Positions 1-7,964 of a DNA stretch of 17,286 nt are shown here, piece after piece (positions within the stretch are counted from its first letter, which is position 1; each line of letters begins with the position of its first letter). The notes beneath the pieces are model-generated. The model worked only from the letters and a program-made list of their open reading frames with translations, did no database searches and was not told the DNA's origin. The stretch spans positions 1 through 17,286 of the forward strand of contig DQUX01000404.1 in NCBI GenBank assembly GCA_015662065.1, read 5' to 3'. The stretch is from Anaerolineales bacterium. Lineage in GTDB: Bacteria > Chloroflexota > Anaerolineae > B4-G1 > DUEL01. A program made the position numbers and the translations under genes.

Positions 1-21
1 ACCAAGCCCTGCGGGCCGAAA

Positions 22-49
22 GCCGGCCCCCGAAGGGGGCTTTGCCGGC
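22..49 (+). terminator. GC-rich hairpin, possible terminator or leader structure
   Basis: GCCCCC (26-31) and GGGGGC (35-40) form a perfect 6-bp stem with a GAA loop, followed by TTT (41-43). An alternative outer stem pairs GCCGGC (22-27) with GCCGGC (44-49). A separate 7-bp hairpin follows at 53-59/68-74 (GCCGGGC with GCCCGGC). The T-run is too short for a convincing intrinsic terminator. The upstream gene is outside the window, so this could equally be part of the 5' leader of the kinase gene. I compared it mentally with c-di-GMP, glycine, fluoride and Moco riboswitches and found no convincing match. Confidence 0.3.
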
Positions 50-135
50 TGAGCCGGGCAGTTCGGCGCCCGGCGGGATGGGCAACCAATACCAACACTC
101 AAGAGGGAGACTACCGGACGATAAGAGCGCTGCAA

Positions 136-3100
136 ATGGAAGAACGAAGGATATGGGTTGCTGAGCCGGATACGGCCTTCCGGCAACAGATAGAGGAAAG
201 CCTGCACAAGGCCGGAATCCTGGTCACCGGGCTGGGAGAGACGAGCCCCCCCGTCCCCTGGAAAGAGGAAGACACCCTTATCATCGCCGCCGACCTGCTC
301 CCCATCCCCAAGCCTCCGGCGACGGTCATCGTCCTGGTTCCCCCAAAGGCCGGGGATGCCCCAGCCCAGGTCCTCGAGAGCGACGCCATCTGGTGCATCC
401 CCAGGGACCCGGCCTGGCTCCCCTACCTGCCGACCTTCCTGGCAGCAGCACAAGTGCAGGGAGATCGCCTGGAAGCCAGGGACGTCTACAGCCGGGTGCT
501 GGAACAGATGGACGAAGGGGTCGTCATCGAGGACGCTGAGGGCCGTTTCACCTTCGTCAGCCGCCGCGCAGCCGAGGTGCTGGGCTACGCACCCGAGGAG
601 CTCCTCGGCTGCCACTTCAGCGAGATCATCCACCCCGACGACCAGGGGCTGGCGATCGCTGAGACCACCAAACGACCCCACGGCATCGCCAGCCAGTACA
701 AAGTACGGGCGGTGCGCAGCGACGGCTCCCCCCTCCCCGTCTGGATCGCCGCCACCCCCCTGTTCGAAAAAGGCCAGTTCTCCGGCGTGCTCACCACCTT
801 CCGCGATCTTTCGCGGATGAAGAGTCTTCAGGAACGATCCCAGGCCCTCCAGCAGGTCGCCATCGCCGTGGGCGAGGAAAGGGACCTGCCGGAGATCTTC
901 CTCCACACCCAAGACGCGCTACAGACGATCATTGGGGGCGCCCAGCATGTCCTCTTCACTATTGCAAGTGAGGAGGGGGAGACAATCCGACCCTTGATGA
1001 CCTCTCCTCCCTCCCCCTTGCTCGACCTGCTCGAGAACATCCTGGGTATACCCCCGTCGGAGATGCGCCTTCCCATCTCCAGGCTGCCCCTCGAGTGGCA
1101 GGAACGGATCCCCAAAGGACGTCCCTGCATCAGCCTGGACATCATAGGGCTCGGGCGAGAGGTCTTCGGCCCAGAGATCACCGAAGCGGACCTCCAGATG
1201 ATCCAAGCGCGCAGCGTCGTGGCGCTGCCCCTCCGCTCCGGCGGCCTGCTGCGGGGGATCACTTTTGTGACTCTCGACCGACCCCACATCCACCAGGAGG
1301 AGCTGGACCTGGCGATGGCGGTGACCAATCTGGTCGCCTCCGCCCTGGAGAACCGCTCCCTCCTAGAGCGGGCCCGCCGTCGGGCCTATAACCTGGACCG
1401 GCTGTTTGAGCTGGCCCAAGCAATGGCCGCCTCCACCGAACCCACCGAACTGGCCGCCATAGCTGCCCGGCAGTTCATCCAGATCCTCGACGTGGAAGAG
1501 GCCAGCATCTCCCTCTGGGATCGCCAGCGGGATGTCCTGCAAACGATTGCGGACATCTGGTATGACCACGAAGAGGATACATTCAGACCCTGGCCCGACG
1601 TACGGCCCTTTCCCCCCGCGCGCTTCCCGGCCACCCGCCAGGTGATGAAAAGCCGACAGCCCCTCCAGATCCTCATCAGCGATCCCGACGCCGACCCCCA
1701 CGAACTGGCGTACATGCGAGAGGCCGGGGACAAGACCCTGGTCATCCTCCCATTGGTCCACAAGGGCCGGTGCATCGGCGTCGTCGAACTGGAGGACTCG
1801 ATCAGGGAACGCCGGCTCACCCCCGATCAGATGAATCTGGCGATGACGCTGGCCGGGCAGGTGGCCGCAGCGATGGAAAACGCCCGCCTCTTCGCCGAGA
1901 CCCAACGACGGGCAATGCAGCTCAGGACGGCCGCCGAGGTCGCCCGGCACGCCACCGGAATCCTCGACCTCAAGACACTCCTCACCCAGACGGTGGAGTT
2001 GATCCGCCAGCGGTTCGAGCTTTACTATGCCGGCATCTTCCTGGTAGACGAGACCGGCCAGTGGGCGGTCCTCCGGGCCGGCACTGGCGACGCGGGGCGC
2101 CAGATGCTGGCGGCAGGCCACAAACTCGAGGTGGGCGGCTCCTCGATGATCGGCTGGTGCATCGCCCACGGCGAGGCCCGCATCGCCCTGGACGTGGGGA
2201 AGGAGGCCGTCCGCTTCGAGAACCCCGTGCTGCCGGAGACCCGCTCCGAGATGGCGCTGCCGCTGATCAGCAAGGGACGGGTCATCGGCGCGATGACCAT
2301 CCAGTCCGCCCGGCCCACCGCCTTCTCCCAGGAGGACATCACCGCCCTGAGGACGATGGCCGATCAACTGGCCAACGCTATCGAGAACGCCCATCTGCAC
2401 GAGGAGCAACATCGCCGCCTCGCCGAGCTGTCCGCCCTGTACGAGATCGGCCGGGCCATCACCGCCTTCCTCGACCCCCGGGAGCTCATCGAGGCCGTCT
2501 ACGAGCAGGCAAGCCGGTTTACCAACACCTCCCACTTCTACATTGCCCTCTGGGATCGAAATACCGACACCATCCGCCTGCCCGTGGTCGTTGAGAGAAA
2601 GCACAAATACTACAACCAAGAAGTAGACTGGGAAGGGCTCGTCGGTTGGGTCCTCCGCCACAGGGAGCCCCTGTTGATAGACGATATAGACCGGGAGGAG
2701 GCTCTTCCCCCCACCGCGAAACCACTGCTCGTGGGGAAGGTCCGTCCTCTCTCCCTTGTTCTCGTCCCCCTTGCCGTCGGGGAGCAGGTCATCGGAGCGC
2801 TCTCGGTCCAGAGCGAACGGCGCAACGCCTACACCCAACAGGACCTCGATTTCCTCACCGCCGTCGCCAGTCAGGTGGCGGTAGCCCTCCAGAACGCCCA
2901 GCTCTACGCAGAGACCCGCCGCAGAGCGGAGGAGATGGCCGCCCTCAACGCCGTCGCAGCCCGCCTGGGCCAGTCCCTGGAGCTCCAGGAGGTGCTGGAC
3001 ACGGCGATGGAGGAGGTCACCAGCGTGCTGGGCGTAGAGAACGCCGCCATCAGCCTGGTGGACGAGGAGGCAAAGGAACTGGTCCTGCGCGCTCAGTGCG

Positions 3101-5658
3101 GACTCCGCTACTCTCACCTGGGAATGCGCATCCCCCTGGGCCAGGGACTATCCGGGTCGGTCGTCAACACCGGCGAGGTGTTGGTCACGGGCGACGTCAG
3201 CGAGGACCCCCGCCTGGCGGTGCCCGAGTTCGCCCGGGAGCAGATCCAGGCAATGGCCCTGGTCCCAATGCACTCTCGCGGAAAGGTCGTGGGCGTCCTC
3301 AGCGCGATGAGCCACAGCCCTTATGAGTTCACGGAGCGGGAGATCGAACTGCTCAAGGCCATCGCCAACCAGGTCGGCGTGGCGGTGGAGAACGCCCGCC
3401 TCTTCGAGGCCGAACGGTCCCAGCGGGAGACGGCCGAGACTCTGCGCAGCGTGGCCGCCGTGCTTGCCTCCAGCCTGGAGATCCGGCAGATCCTGGACTG
3501 GCTGCTGGAACACCTGGAGCGGCTGGTACCCCACGACCGGGCGACGGTGATGCTGCTGGAGGAAGGACAACTCCGGGTGGCCGCCACCCACGGCTACGAC
3601 CGGCTGCCCGGCGGACAGGAGGCCACCGACCACACCGTGGCGCTGGCGGAAGATCCTCTCCTCCGGCACGTGGTGCAGGGCAAGGAGGCCACGCTGATCC
3701 CAGACACCGCCTCCGACCCTCGGTGGTGGTATGAGGTCCCCCTATGGCGCACCAGCAGTTGGATCGGCGTGCCGCTGACGGTCCGAGACACGGTGATCGG
3801 GGTGCTGACTGTGGCGCGGGATAGCCCACCGGCGTTCAGCCAACGGGAGGCCGCTCTGGTCGCCGACATCGCCAGCCACGCCGCCGTCGCCATCGAGAAC
3901 GCCCGCCTGTACGAGGAGGCCCGCCGACAGGCCCACGGACTGGCCACGATGTACCGCATCGCCACCACCGTGAGCCGCTCGCTGGAACTGCCCGCCGTCC
4001 TCTCCGAAGCCCTGGCCCACGTCGCGGAGCTGGTCGGACTGCGCTCCGGAGCCATCTTCCTGCGGGAGAGGAACAGCAACTGGATGACCCTGGCCGCCCA
4101 CCGCAGGCTGCCGGAAGGGGCGCCGGAGAGGTTGCAGACCATCCCCCTAGGGCAAGGGCTGCTGGGCAGAGCCGCGGAACGGACCGAGGTCACCCGGCTG
4201 CCGGTGTGGGAGATATTCTCCGGCGAGACAGGGAACAGGTGGAAGCAGTCGTCGTCGGGCGTGGTGGTGCCCCTGTGGGTGCGCGGGCGGGTGATCGGCG
4301 CGATGGCCCTGGGTACCCCCGAGGCCGGAGAAGTGTCCCCGACCACCATCCGCCTGCTGGATACCGTCGCCCGTCACTTGGCGGTAGCCATCGAGAACGC
4401 CCGGCTCTACGCCGAGATGGAGACCCGAGAACAGATGGCCCGCGCCCTCTACCAGGTCACCCGCCAGCTCACCTCTCTGGAGCCCCGCCAGATCCCCGAG
4501 CGCGTCCTGGCGGAGCTCCGCCAAGTGGTCGCCTACGACGTGGCCGGCGTGCTCATCCGCTGGGACCACGGGACAGACCTGATGCTCCACGTCACCTCCC
4601 CCTGCTCCCGGCAGGAGCTCCAACGGGCGGAGGACCGGCTGCTGGAGGGATTCCGGTTGCTGGGCGGCGGGCTGCTGAATACCGGGGAGCTCAACCGCTC
4701 TGTATGGTCCCAGGTGGAGACCACAACCACCTCCACCTCACAGGCCGCTCTGGAATCCCACCTCAGCGCCCCCCTGGTCGTCGGCGAGCGGCTCTCAGGC
4801 ATCCTGCAACTGTCCAGCCGCCACCCCCAGGCCTACGACGAGAAGGCCCAACGGCTCCTGCTGACCATCGCCAACCAGGTGGCGACGGCGGTCGAGAACG
4901 CCCAACTGTACCAAGCGGTGAAAGAGCACGCCACACACCTGGAGGAGGCATACGCCAAACTGAAGGAGGTGGACCAGCTCAAGGACGAGCTGATCCAGAA
5001 CGTCTCCCACGAACTGCGCACCCCCTTGACCTTCGTCAAGGGATACGTGCAATTGTTGTTGGACGAGGAACTGGGGCCGCTGACGGAACCGCAGCGCAGG
5101 AGCCTGGACGTGGTGGCCCGCAAGACCGACCACCTGGCCCGACTGGTCAGCGACATCGTGACCCTGGAGACGGTCACCCGCGAGACGCTGGACCGGAAAC
5201 CGACCGACCTGGGGCAACTGGCGCGGATGGCGCTGGAGGGCTGCCGCCCCTCGGCCACCCAGGCCAGTATCAAGCTCCGGGAGGAGATCCCCGCAGCGCT
5301 CCCCCTGGTCCTGGCCGATTGGTCCCGCATCAGCGAGGTCTTCGACAACCTGCTTGCCAACGCCATCAAGTTCAGCCCCAACGGCGGGACCATCACCGTG
5401 CGGGTGGTGGAGGAGGGGGACTGGGTGAGAGCCGAGGTGTCCGATACCGGCATCGGCATCCCGGCGGAGAAACTCCCCCACGTCTTCGACCGATTCTACC
5501 AGGTGGACGGCTCCTCCCGCCGACGGTTCGGAGGTGTGGGCCTGGGGCTGGCCATCGTCAAGCGCATCGTCGAATCCCACGGCGGACGGGTGGGCGTGGA
5601 GAGCGAGCCGGGGAAGGGCAGCACTTTCCACTTCACCCTGCCCAAAGCCAACCCGTAG
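136..5658 (+). CDS. Multi-GAF sensor histidine kinase (pseudo-receiver, PAS, 8 GAF, HisKA, HATPase)
   Basis: Predicted cytoplasmic sensor kinase of 1840 residues; I see no signal peptide or membrane segment. By eye, residues 1-110 resemble a degenerate receiver domain: the usual acceptor Asp aligns with Ala in IIAADLLP. A PAS domain follows (about 117-225). Eight GAF domains then end at repeated ENA(R/Q)L-type helices near residues 405, 581, 750, 919, 1085, 1254, 1420 and 1587. The HisKA H-box NVSHELRTPL places the phospho-acceptor at His1625. The ATPase domain has the N-box near Asn1742, DTGIGIP from Asp1770 and GVGLGLAIV near 1800-1808. It should autophosphorylate and pass phosphate to a response regulator, but none is encoded nearby. 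The ATG at 136 has only a weak upstream AGAG. The ligands of the GAF domains cannot be told from sequence. Function as a histidine kinase is secure; the signal is unknown. Confidence 0.95.
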   Translation: MEERRIWVAEPDTAFRQQIEESLHKAGILVTGLGETSPPVPWKEEDTLIIAADLLPIPKPPATVIVLVPPKAGDAPAQVLESDAIWCIPRDPAWLPYLPTFLAAAQVQGDRLEARDVYSRVLEQMDEGVVIEDAEGRFTFVSRRAAEVLGYAPEELLGCHFSEIIHPDDQGLAIAETTKRPHGIASQYKVRAVRSDGSPLPVWIAATPLFEKGQFSGVLTTFRDLSRMKSLQERSQALQQVAIAVGEERDLPEIFLHTQDALQTIIGGAQHVLFTIASEEGETIRPLMTSPPSPLLDLLENILGIPPSEMRLPISRLPLEWQERIPKGRPCISLDIIGLGREVFGPEITEADLQMIQARSVVALPLRSGGLLRGITFVTLDRPHIHQEELDLAMAVTNLVASALENRSLLERARRRAYNLDRLFELAQAMAASTEPTELAAIAARQFIQILDVEEASISLWDRQRDVLQTIADIWYDHEEDTFRPWPDVRPFPPARFPATRQVMKSRQPLQILISDPDADPHELAYMREAGDKTLVILPLVHKGRCIGVVELEDSIRERRLTPDQMNLAMTLAGQVAAAMENARLFAETQRRAMQLRTAAEVARHATGILDLKTLLTQTVELIRQRFELYYAGIFLVDETGQWAVLRAGTGDAGRQMLAAGHKLEVGGSSMIGWCIAHGEARIALDVGKEAVRFENPVLPETRSEMALPLISKGRVIGAMTIQSARPTAFSQEDITALRTMADQLANAIENAHLHEEQHRRLAELSALYEIGRAITAFLDPRELIEAVYEQASRFTNTSHFYIALWDRNTDTIRLPVVVERKHKYYNQEVDWEGLVGWVLRHREPLLIDDIDREEALPPTAKPLLVGKVRPLSLVLVPLAVGEQVIGALSVQSERRNAYTQQDLDFLTAVASQVAVALQNAQLYAETRRRAEEMAALNAVAARLGQSLELQEVLDTAMEEVTSVLGVENAAISLVDEEAKELVLRAQCGLRYSHLGMRIPLGQGLSGSVVNTGEVLVTGDVSEDPRLAVPEFAREQIQAMALVPMHSRGKVVGVLSAMSHSPYEFTEREIELLKAIANQVGVAVENARLFEAERSQRETAETLRSVAAVLASSLEIRQILDWLLEHLERLVPHDRATVMLLEEGQLRVAATHGYDRLPGGQEATDHTVALAEDPLLRHVVQGKEATLIPDTASDPRWWYEVPLWRTSSWIGVPLTVRDTVIGVLTVARDSPPAFSQREAALVADIASHAAVAIENARLYEEARRQAHGLATMYRIATTVSRSLELPAVLSEALAHVAELVGLRSGAIFLRERNSNWMTLAAHRRLPEGAPERLQTIPLGQGLLGRAAERTEVTRLPVWEIFSGETGNRWKQSSSGVVVPLWVRGRVIGAMALGTPEAGEVSPTTIRLLDTVARHLAVAIENARLYAEMETREQMARALYQVTRQLTSLEPRQIPERVLAELRQVVAYDVAGVLIRWDHGTDLMLHVTSPCSRQELQRAEDRLLEGFRLLGGGLLNTGELNRSVWSQVETTTTSTSQAALESHLSAPLVVGERLSGILQLSSRHPQAYDEKAQRLLLTIANQVATAVENAQLYQAVKEHATHLEEAYAKLKEVDQLKDELIQNVSHELRTPLTFVKGYVQLLLDEELGPLTEPQRRSLDVVARKTDHLARLVSDIVTLETVTRETLDRKPTDLGQLARMALEGCRPSATQASIKLREEIPAALPLVLADWSRISEVFDNLLANAIKFSPNGGTITVRVVEEGDWVRAEVSDTGIGIPAEKLPHVFDRFYQVDGSSRRRFGGVGLGLAIVKRIVESHGGRVGVESEPGKGSTFHFTLPKANP

Positions 5659-5668
5659 GGAAAACCTC

Positions 5669-6862
5669 TTGTCATACCCCTACGTGATCCTCAAATCGGG
5701 ACGGGAGCGATCCGTCCTCCGCCGCCATCCCTGGATCTTCTCCGGGGCGGTGGCCCGCGTGGAGGGCCAGCCCGCCAACGGGGAGGTCGTAGAGGTGCGG
5801 GATGCAGGCGGGGGATGGCTGGCCCGCGGGTACATCAACCGCCACTCCCAGATCACCGTCCGGATCCTCACCTGGGACCCCGACGAGGGGATCGACCGTG
5901 CTTTCTGGCGCCGGCGGCTGGAACAGGCCGTGGCCAGCCGGGCTACCCTGTCCCGCGACCCCGGCACCACCGCCTACCGGCTGGTCCACGCCGAGTCCGA
6001 CGGCCTGCCGGGGCTGGTGGCGGATCGGTACGGGGAGTGCGTGGTGGTCCAATTCCTCACCCTGGGGCTGGAGCGCTGGAGGGAGGAGATCCTGGATGGG
6101 CTGGCCGACCTCCTGGCCCCCCAAACCATCTTCGAGCGATCCGACGTGGAGGTGCGAGAGAAGGAGGGGCTCCCCCCTCGCGTGGGGCGGCTGCGGGGGG
6201 AGGAACCGCCCCAACGGCTGGAGATCCTGGAGCACGGCCACCGGTTCTGGGTGGAGGTGCAGACTGGGCAGAAGACCGGGTTCTACCTAGACCAAAGGGA
6301 GAACCGAGCGCGGCTTCCGGCCTTCTGCGCCGAGGCGGAGATGCTGGACGGCTTTTCCTACACCGGGGCCTTCGGTGTCTACGCGGCCTGCGGCGGCGCG
6401 GCCCGGGTGACCTTCGTGGAGACCTCCGGCCCGGCGCTGGGCGTGGCCCGGCAGAACCTGGCCCTCAACGGACAAAGGCCAGAGGAGCACGAGTTCGTGG
6501 AGGGAAACGCCTTCCAGGTGCTGCGCGGCTTCCGGGCCGAGGGCCGGACCTTCGACCTGATCGTGCTGGACCCGCCCAAGTTCGCTCCCACCGCCAGGGA
6601 CGTACGGCGGGCTGCCCGGGGCTACAAGGACATCAACCTGCTGGCCTTCCAGTTGCTCCGCCCCGGCGGGATCCTCTTCTCAACCTCCTGCTCCGGCGCG
6701 ATCTCCGCCGATCTCTTCCAGAAGATCCTCTTCGGCGCAGCGCTGGACGCCGGGCGGGAGGCGCAGATCATCGGCTACCTCCACCAGGGATCTGATCATC
6801 CTGTGGCGCTCACGTTTCCAGAGGGGACGTATCTGAAGGGACTGATCTGCCGCGTGTGGTGA
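5669..6862 (+). CDS. rlmI: RlmI-like class I SAM-dependent 23S rRNA (cytosine-C5) methyltransferase
   Basis: A 397-residue protein, matching the usual length of RlmI, which methylates a cytosine of 23S rRNA (C1962 in E. coli). An N-terminal PUA-like domain covers about residues 1-75 (KSGRERSVLRRHPWIFSGAV). Family motifs follow: TGFYLDQREN (203-212), the SAM-binding LDGFSYTGAFG (226-236), DPPKF (301-305), and STSCS (338-342), whose Cys341 is the likely catalytic nucleophile. The frame is open back to 5534 inside the kinase gene, but the conserved N-terminus begins right after TTG at 5669. AGGG lies 8 nt upstream of it, overlapping the kinase stop, so I choose TTG 5669; GTG 5684 is a less likely alternative. 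The 10-bp gap to the kinase suggests co-transcription. The exact target base is inferred from family membership. Confidence 0.88.
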   Translation: MSYPYVILKSGRERSVLRRHPWIFSGAVARVEGQPANGEVVEVRDAGGGWLARGYINRHSQITVRILTWDPDEGIDRAFWRRRLEQAVASRATLSRDPGTTAYRLVHAESDGLPGLVADRYGECVVVQFLTLGLERWREEILDGLADLLAPQTIFERSDVEVREKEGLPPRVGRLRGEEPPQRLEILEHGHRFWVEVQTGQKTGFYLDQRENRARLPAFCAEAEMLDGFSYTGAFGVYAACGGAARVTFVETSGPALGVARQNLALNGQRPEEHEFVEGNAFQVLRGFRAEGRTFDLIVLDPPKFAPTARDVRRAARGYKDINLLAFQLLRPGGILFSTSCSGAISADLFQKILFGAALDAGREAQIIGYLHQGSDHPVALTFPEGTYLKGLICRVW

Positions 6863-6917
6863 CATTTCGAGCCCTAAATTCCACAGCCTCAGGGCAATTG
6901 CATGTTTCCGGTGAGGA

Positions 6918-6964
6918 GCCCGCGGATCCCTATTCGCGGGCGCGCCGGAATGGGATTCCGGCGC
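6918..6964. repeat. Two adjacent GC-rich inverted repeats
   Basis: The first pairs GCCCGCG (6918-6924) with CGCGGGC (6935-6941) across a 10-nt loop. Immediately after, GCGCCGGAAT (6942-6951) pairs perfectly with ATTCCGGCGC (6955-6964) across a GGG loop. Both arms are directly visible. They sit 55-100 bp past the methyltransferase stop and could act as a transcript-end structure or belong to a dispersed palindromic repeat family. Confidence 0.65.
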
Positions 6965-6973
6965 TACCGCCGC

Positions 6974-7122
6974 TTTGAAGGCTCCAAGCGGGTCTGTGAC
7001 CCGCCTCTCCGGCCGAAAGTCGGGGGTCACAGACCCCCTCAGAGCACAATTTGAAGGCTCCAAGCGGGTCTGTGACCCGCCTCTCCGGCCGAAAGTCGGG
7101 GGTCACAGACCCCCTCAGAGCA
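6974..7122. repeat. Tandem pair of 73-bp palindromic repeat units (76-bp period)
   Basis: Copy 1 (6974-7046) and copy 2 (7050-7122) read identically by eye from TTTGAAGGCTCC to CTCAGAGCA. Each unit contains GCGGGT-CTGTG-ACCCGC and GGGGGT-CACAG-ACCCCC. Each is a 6-bp hairpin, and the two are reverse complements of each other over 13 bp (GGGTCTGTGACCC and GGGTCACAGACCC). Between them lies GGCCGAAAGTCGG. The unit can therefore fold either as two small hairpins or as one long hairpin. With only two copies and a 3-nt linker it is not a CRISPR array; it looks like a duplicated REP- or MITE-like intergenic element. Confidence 0.85.
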
Positions 7123-7181
7123 TAATGTGACGTTGTCTTGAAGACTCCGAGTTGAACTCGAAACCTGGAACCTGAAACCAC

Positions 7182-7871
7182 CTAGTCCCGCCGCACCGCC
7201 ATCCACCGATCGCCCTGCCGCTCGACCCACAGCACGGGGAGGCCCCCCACCAAGGAGGGACGCAGCTTCCCCCCCGTATCTACCCATCCGTCCGCCAGCG
7301 GCTCACCGGTGACCGCCTGCACCCGAGCCACGCCCGCCGCCAGCAGCGCCGAGATGGGCTGCACGCCCCTCAGCTCCCGCAGCCGCCCGCAGAGAGTGAA
7401 GCGGCCATCACTGCCAGAGGCGGCCAGCCCCACCGCCGCCAGCGCGCCGATCACCCCCCCTCCATTCCCCCCGATCCCCTGCAGAATCAGGCCGGCCCGG
7501 GCGGCCAGTCCCCACGCCTCCTCCTGGGTCACCAGTGCCCCCTTGGCCCGCTGGCCGAAGGCCACCACCGGCTCCGGCACCTCCTGGGCCAGGCAAAGGC
7601 CGGGGTCGCTTCCGGGGGCGACGCGCGTCCCCACCCACCAGGCCACCACCCCCGCCAGGTCCGCCAGGCCCTTCGCTCCGTCTACCTGGAGGTGGATCGC
7701 CACCGCGCTGTTCTTGGCGGTCATCGGCACCCGGGGGTCTTGTAACAACTGGTGCCGGGTCACGCCGAAGACGGGGAACCGTTCCCCCAACCAGACCGCC
7801 AGTTCCCGGGCCAGGTGTCCCGTCCCCGGTCGGCCTACCGCATCCGTATCATCCAGCCCGATCCAGATCAC
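7182..7871 (-). CDS. TiaS-like protein (N-terminal and central domains only), function unknown in bacteria
   Basis: A 229-residue protein resembling the N-terminal and central parts of archaeal TiaS, the tRNA-Ile2 agmatinylcytidine synthetase. Matching features are the N-terminal IGLDDTD followed by GTGHLAREL, the segment DPRVPMTAKNSAVAI (TiaS proteins have a similar NPNxPxKTRGNGAVA-type stretch), and GGVIGALAAVG. The C-terminal OB-fold and zinc-ribbon parts of full TiaS (about 420 residues) are absent, so tRNA modification is doubtful. An ATP-dependent role is possible from the fold. I prefer GTG 7871: it puts the family motif at residue 3 and has GAGGT 8 nt upstream. GTG 7886 would add five residues. 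The gene diverges from the DUF134 gene and lies in a molybdenum/tungsten neighbourhood, which suggests but does not prove a link to metal metabolism. Confidence 0.8.
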   Translation of the reverse strand: MIWIGLDDTDAVGRPGTGHLARELAVWLGERFPVFGVTRHQLLQDPRVPMTAKNSAVAIHLQVDGAKGLADLAGVVAWWVGTRVAPGSDPGLCLAQEVPEPVVAFGQRAKGALVTQEEAWGLAARAGLILQGIGGNGGGVIGALAAVGLAASGSDGRFTLCGRLRELRGVQPISALLAAGVARVQAVTGEPLADGWVDTGGKLRPSLVGGLPVLWVERQGDRWMAVRRD

Positions 7872-7900
7872 TTGACGAGACCTCACAGGGGTGATATAGT
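7872..7900 (+). promoter_or_regulatory. Sigma-70-type promoter of the DUF134 gene
   Basis: TTGACG (7872-7877), a 17-bp spacer and TATAGT (7895-7900) make a near-consensus promoter. Transcription would begin near 7906, giving a leader of about 58 nt to the ATG at 7965. On the opposite strand the same AT stretch offers TATATC (7893-7898), with a poor -35. Expression of the two divergent genes may therefore be mutually exclusive. Confidence 0.75.
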
Positions 7901-7911
7901 GCCTCGTGCTT

Positions 7912-7952
7912 GACGTTTGACGGCGGACGACGGACAGCCGACGTCAAACGTC
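7912..7952 (+). promoter_or_regulatory. Inverted repeat in the DUF134 leader: operator or RNA hairpin
   Basis: GACGTTTGACG (7912-7922) is perfectly inverted as CGTCAAACGTC (7942-7952); CGG/CCG (7924-7926/7938-7940) can extend the stem after one mismatch. The right arm ends one base before the Shine-Dalgarno GGAGGA (7953-7958). The hexamer TTGACG occurs at 7910-7915 and 7917-7922, again in the -35 box at 7872-7877, and inverted at 7942-7947. It could be a protein-binding operator for the DUF134 regulator, a leader hairpin that controls translation, or both. Confidence 0.6.
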
Positions 7953-7964
7953 GGAGGACGCCCG

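Larger units (their letters stand above)
6863..7181. other. 319-bp non-coding interval rich in palindromes
   Basis: It lies between the methyltransferase stop and the stop of the TiaS-like gene, so the flanking genes converge. I see no credible gene: frames here only read through repeats. Contents in order are two adjacent GC hairpins (6918-6964), a tandem pair of 76-bp-spaced palindromic units (6974-7122), a degenerate partial third unit starting TTGAAGACTCC (7138-7148), a 6-bp palindrome CGAGTTGAACTCG (7148-7160), and a short AACCTG direct repeat (7163-7178). The hairpins may serve as transcription end points for both flanking genes, but none has a T-tract. Confidence 0.7.

Noticed and set aside
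1..110. Riboswitch (c-di-GMP-I or Moco type) upstream of the kinase gene
   Set aside because: Fragments such as AAGCC, GGGCC and GCCGGG look suggestive, but the conserved core order and pairing could not be matched, and the 5' part would lie outside the window.
1363..3117. 584-codon open frame on the minus strand
   Set aside because: It lies wholly antisense to the GAF region of the histidine kinase, whose domains are unmistakable. Long antisense frames are expected in GC-rich genes, and the translation shows no family motif.
4206..5687. 493-codon open frame on the plus strand in another phase
   Set aside because: It overlaps the HisKA and HATPase region of the kinase. Its translation is Gly/Pro/Arg-rich low-complexity sequence typical of a shadow frame.
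6974..7122. CRISPR array
   Set aside because: Only two units, 73 bp long, separated by 3 nt, with no spacers and no cas genes.
7039..7287. Small minus-strand frames across the tandem repeats
   Set aside because: They translate the repeat units twice and run into the TiaS-like gene in another phase. They have no ribosome binding site or family signature.
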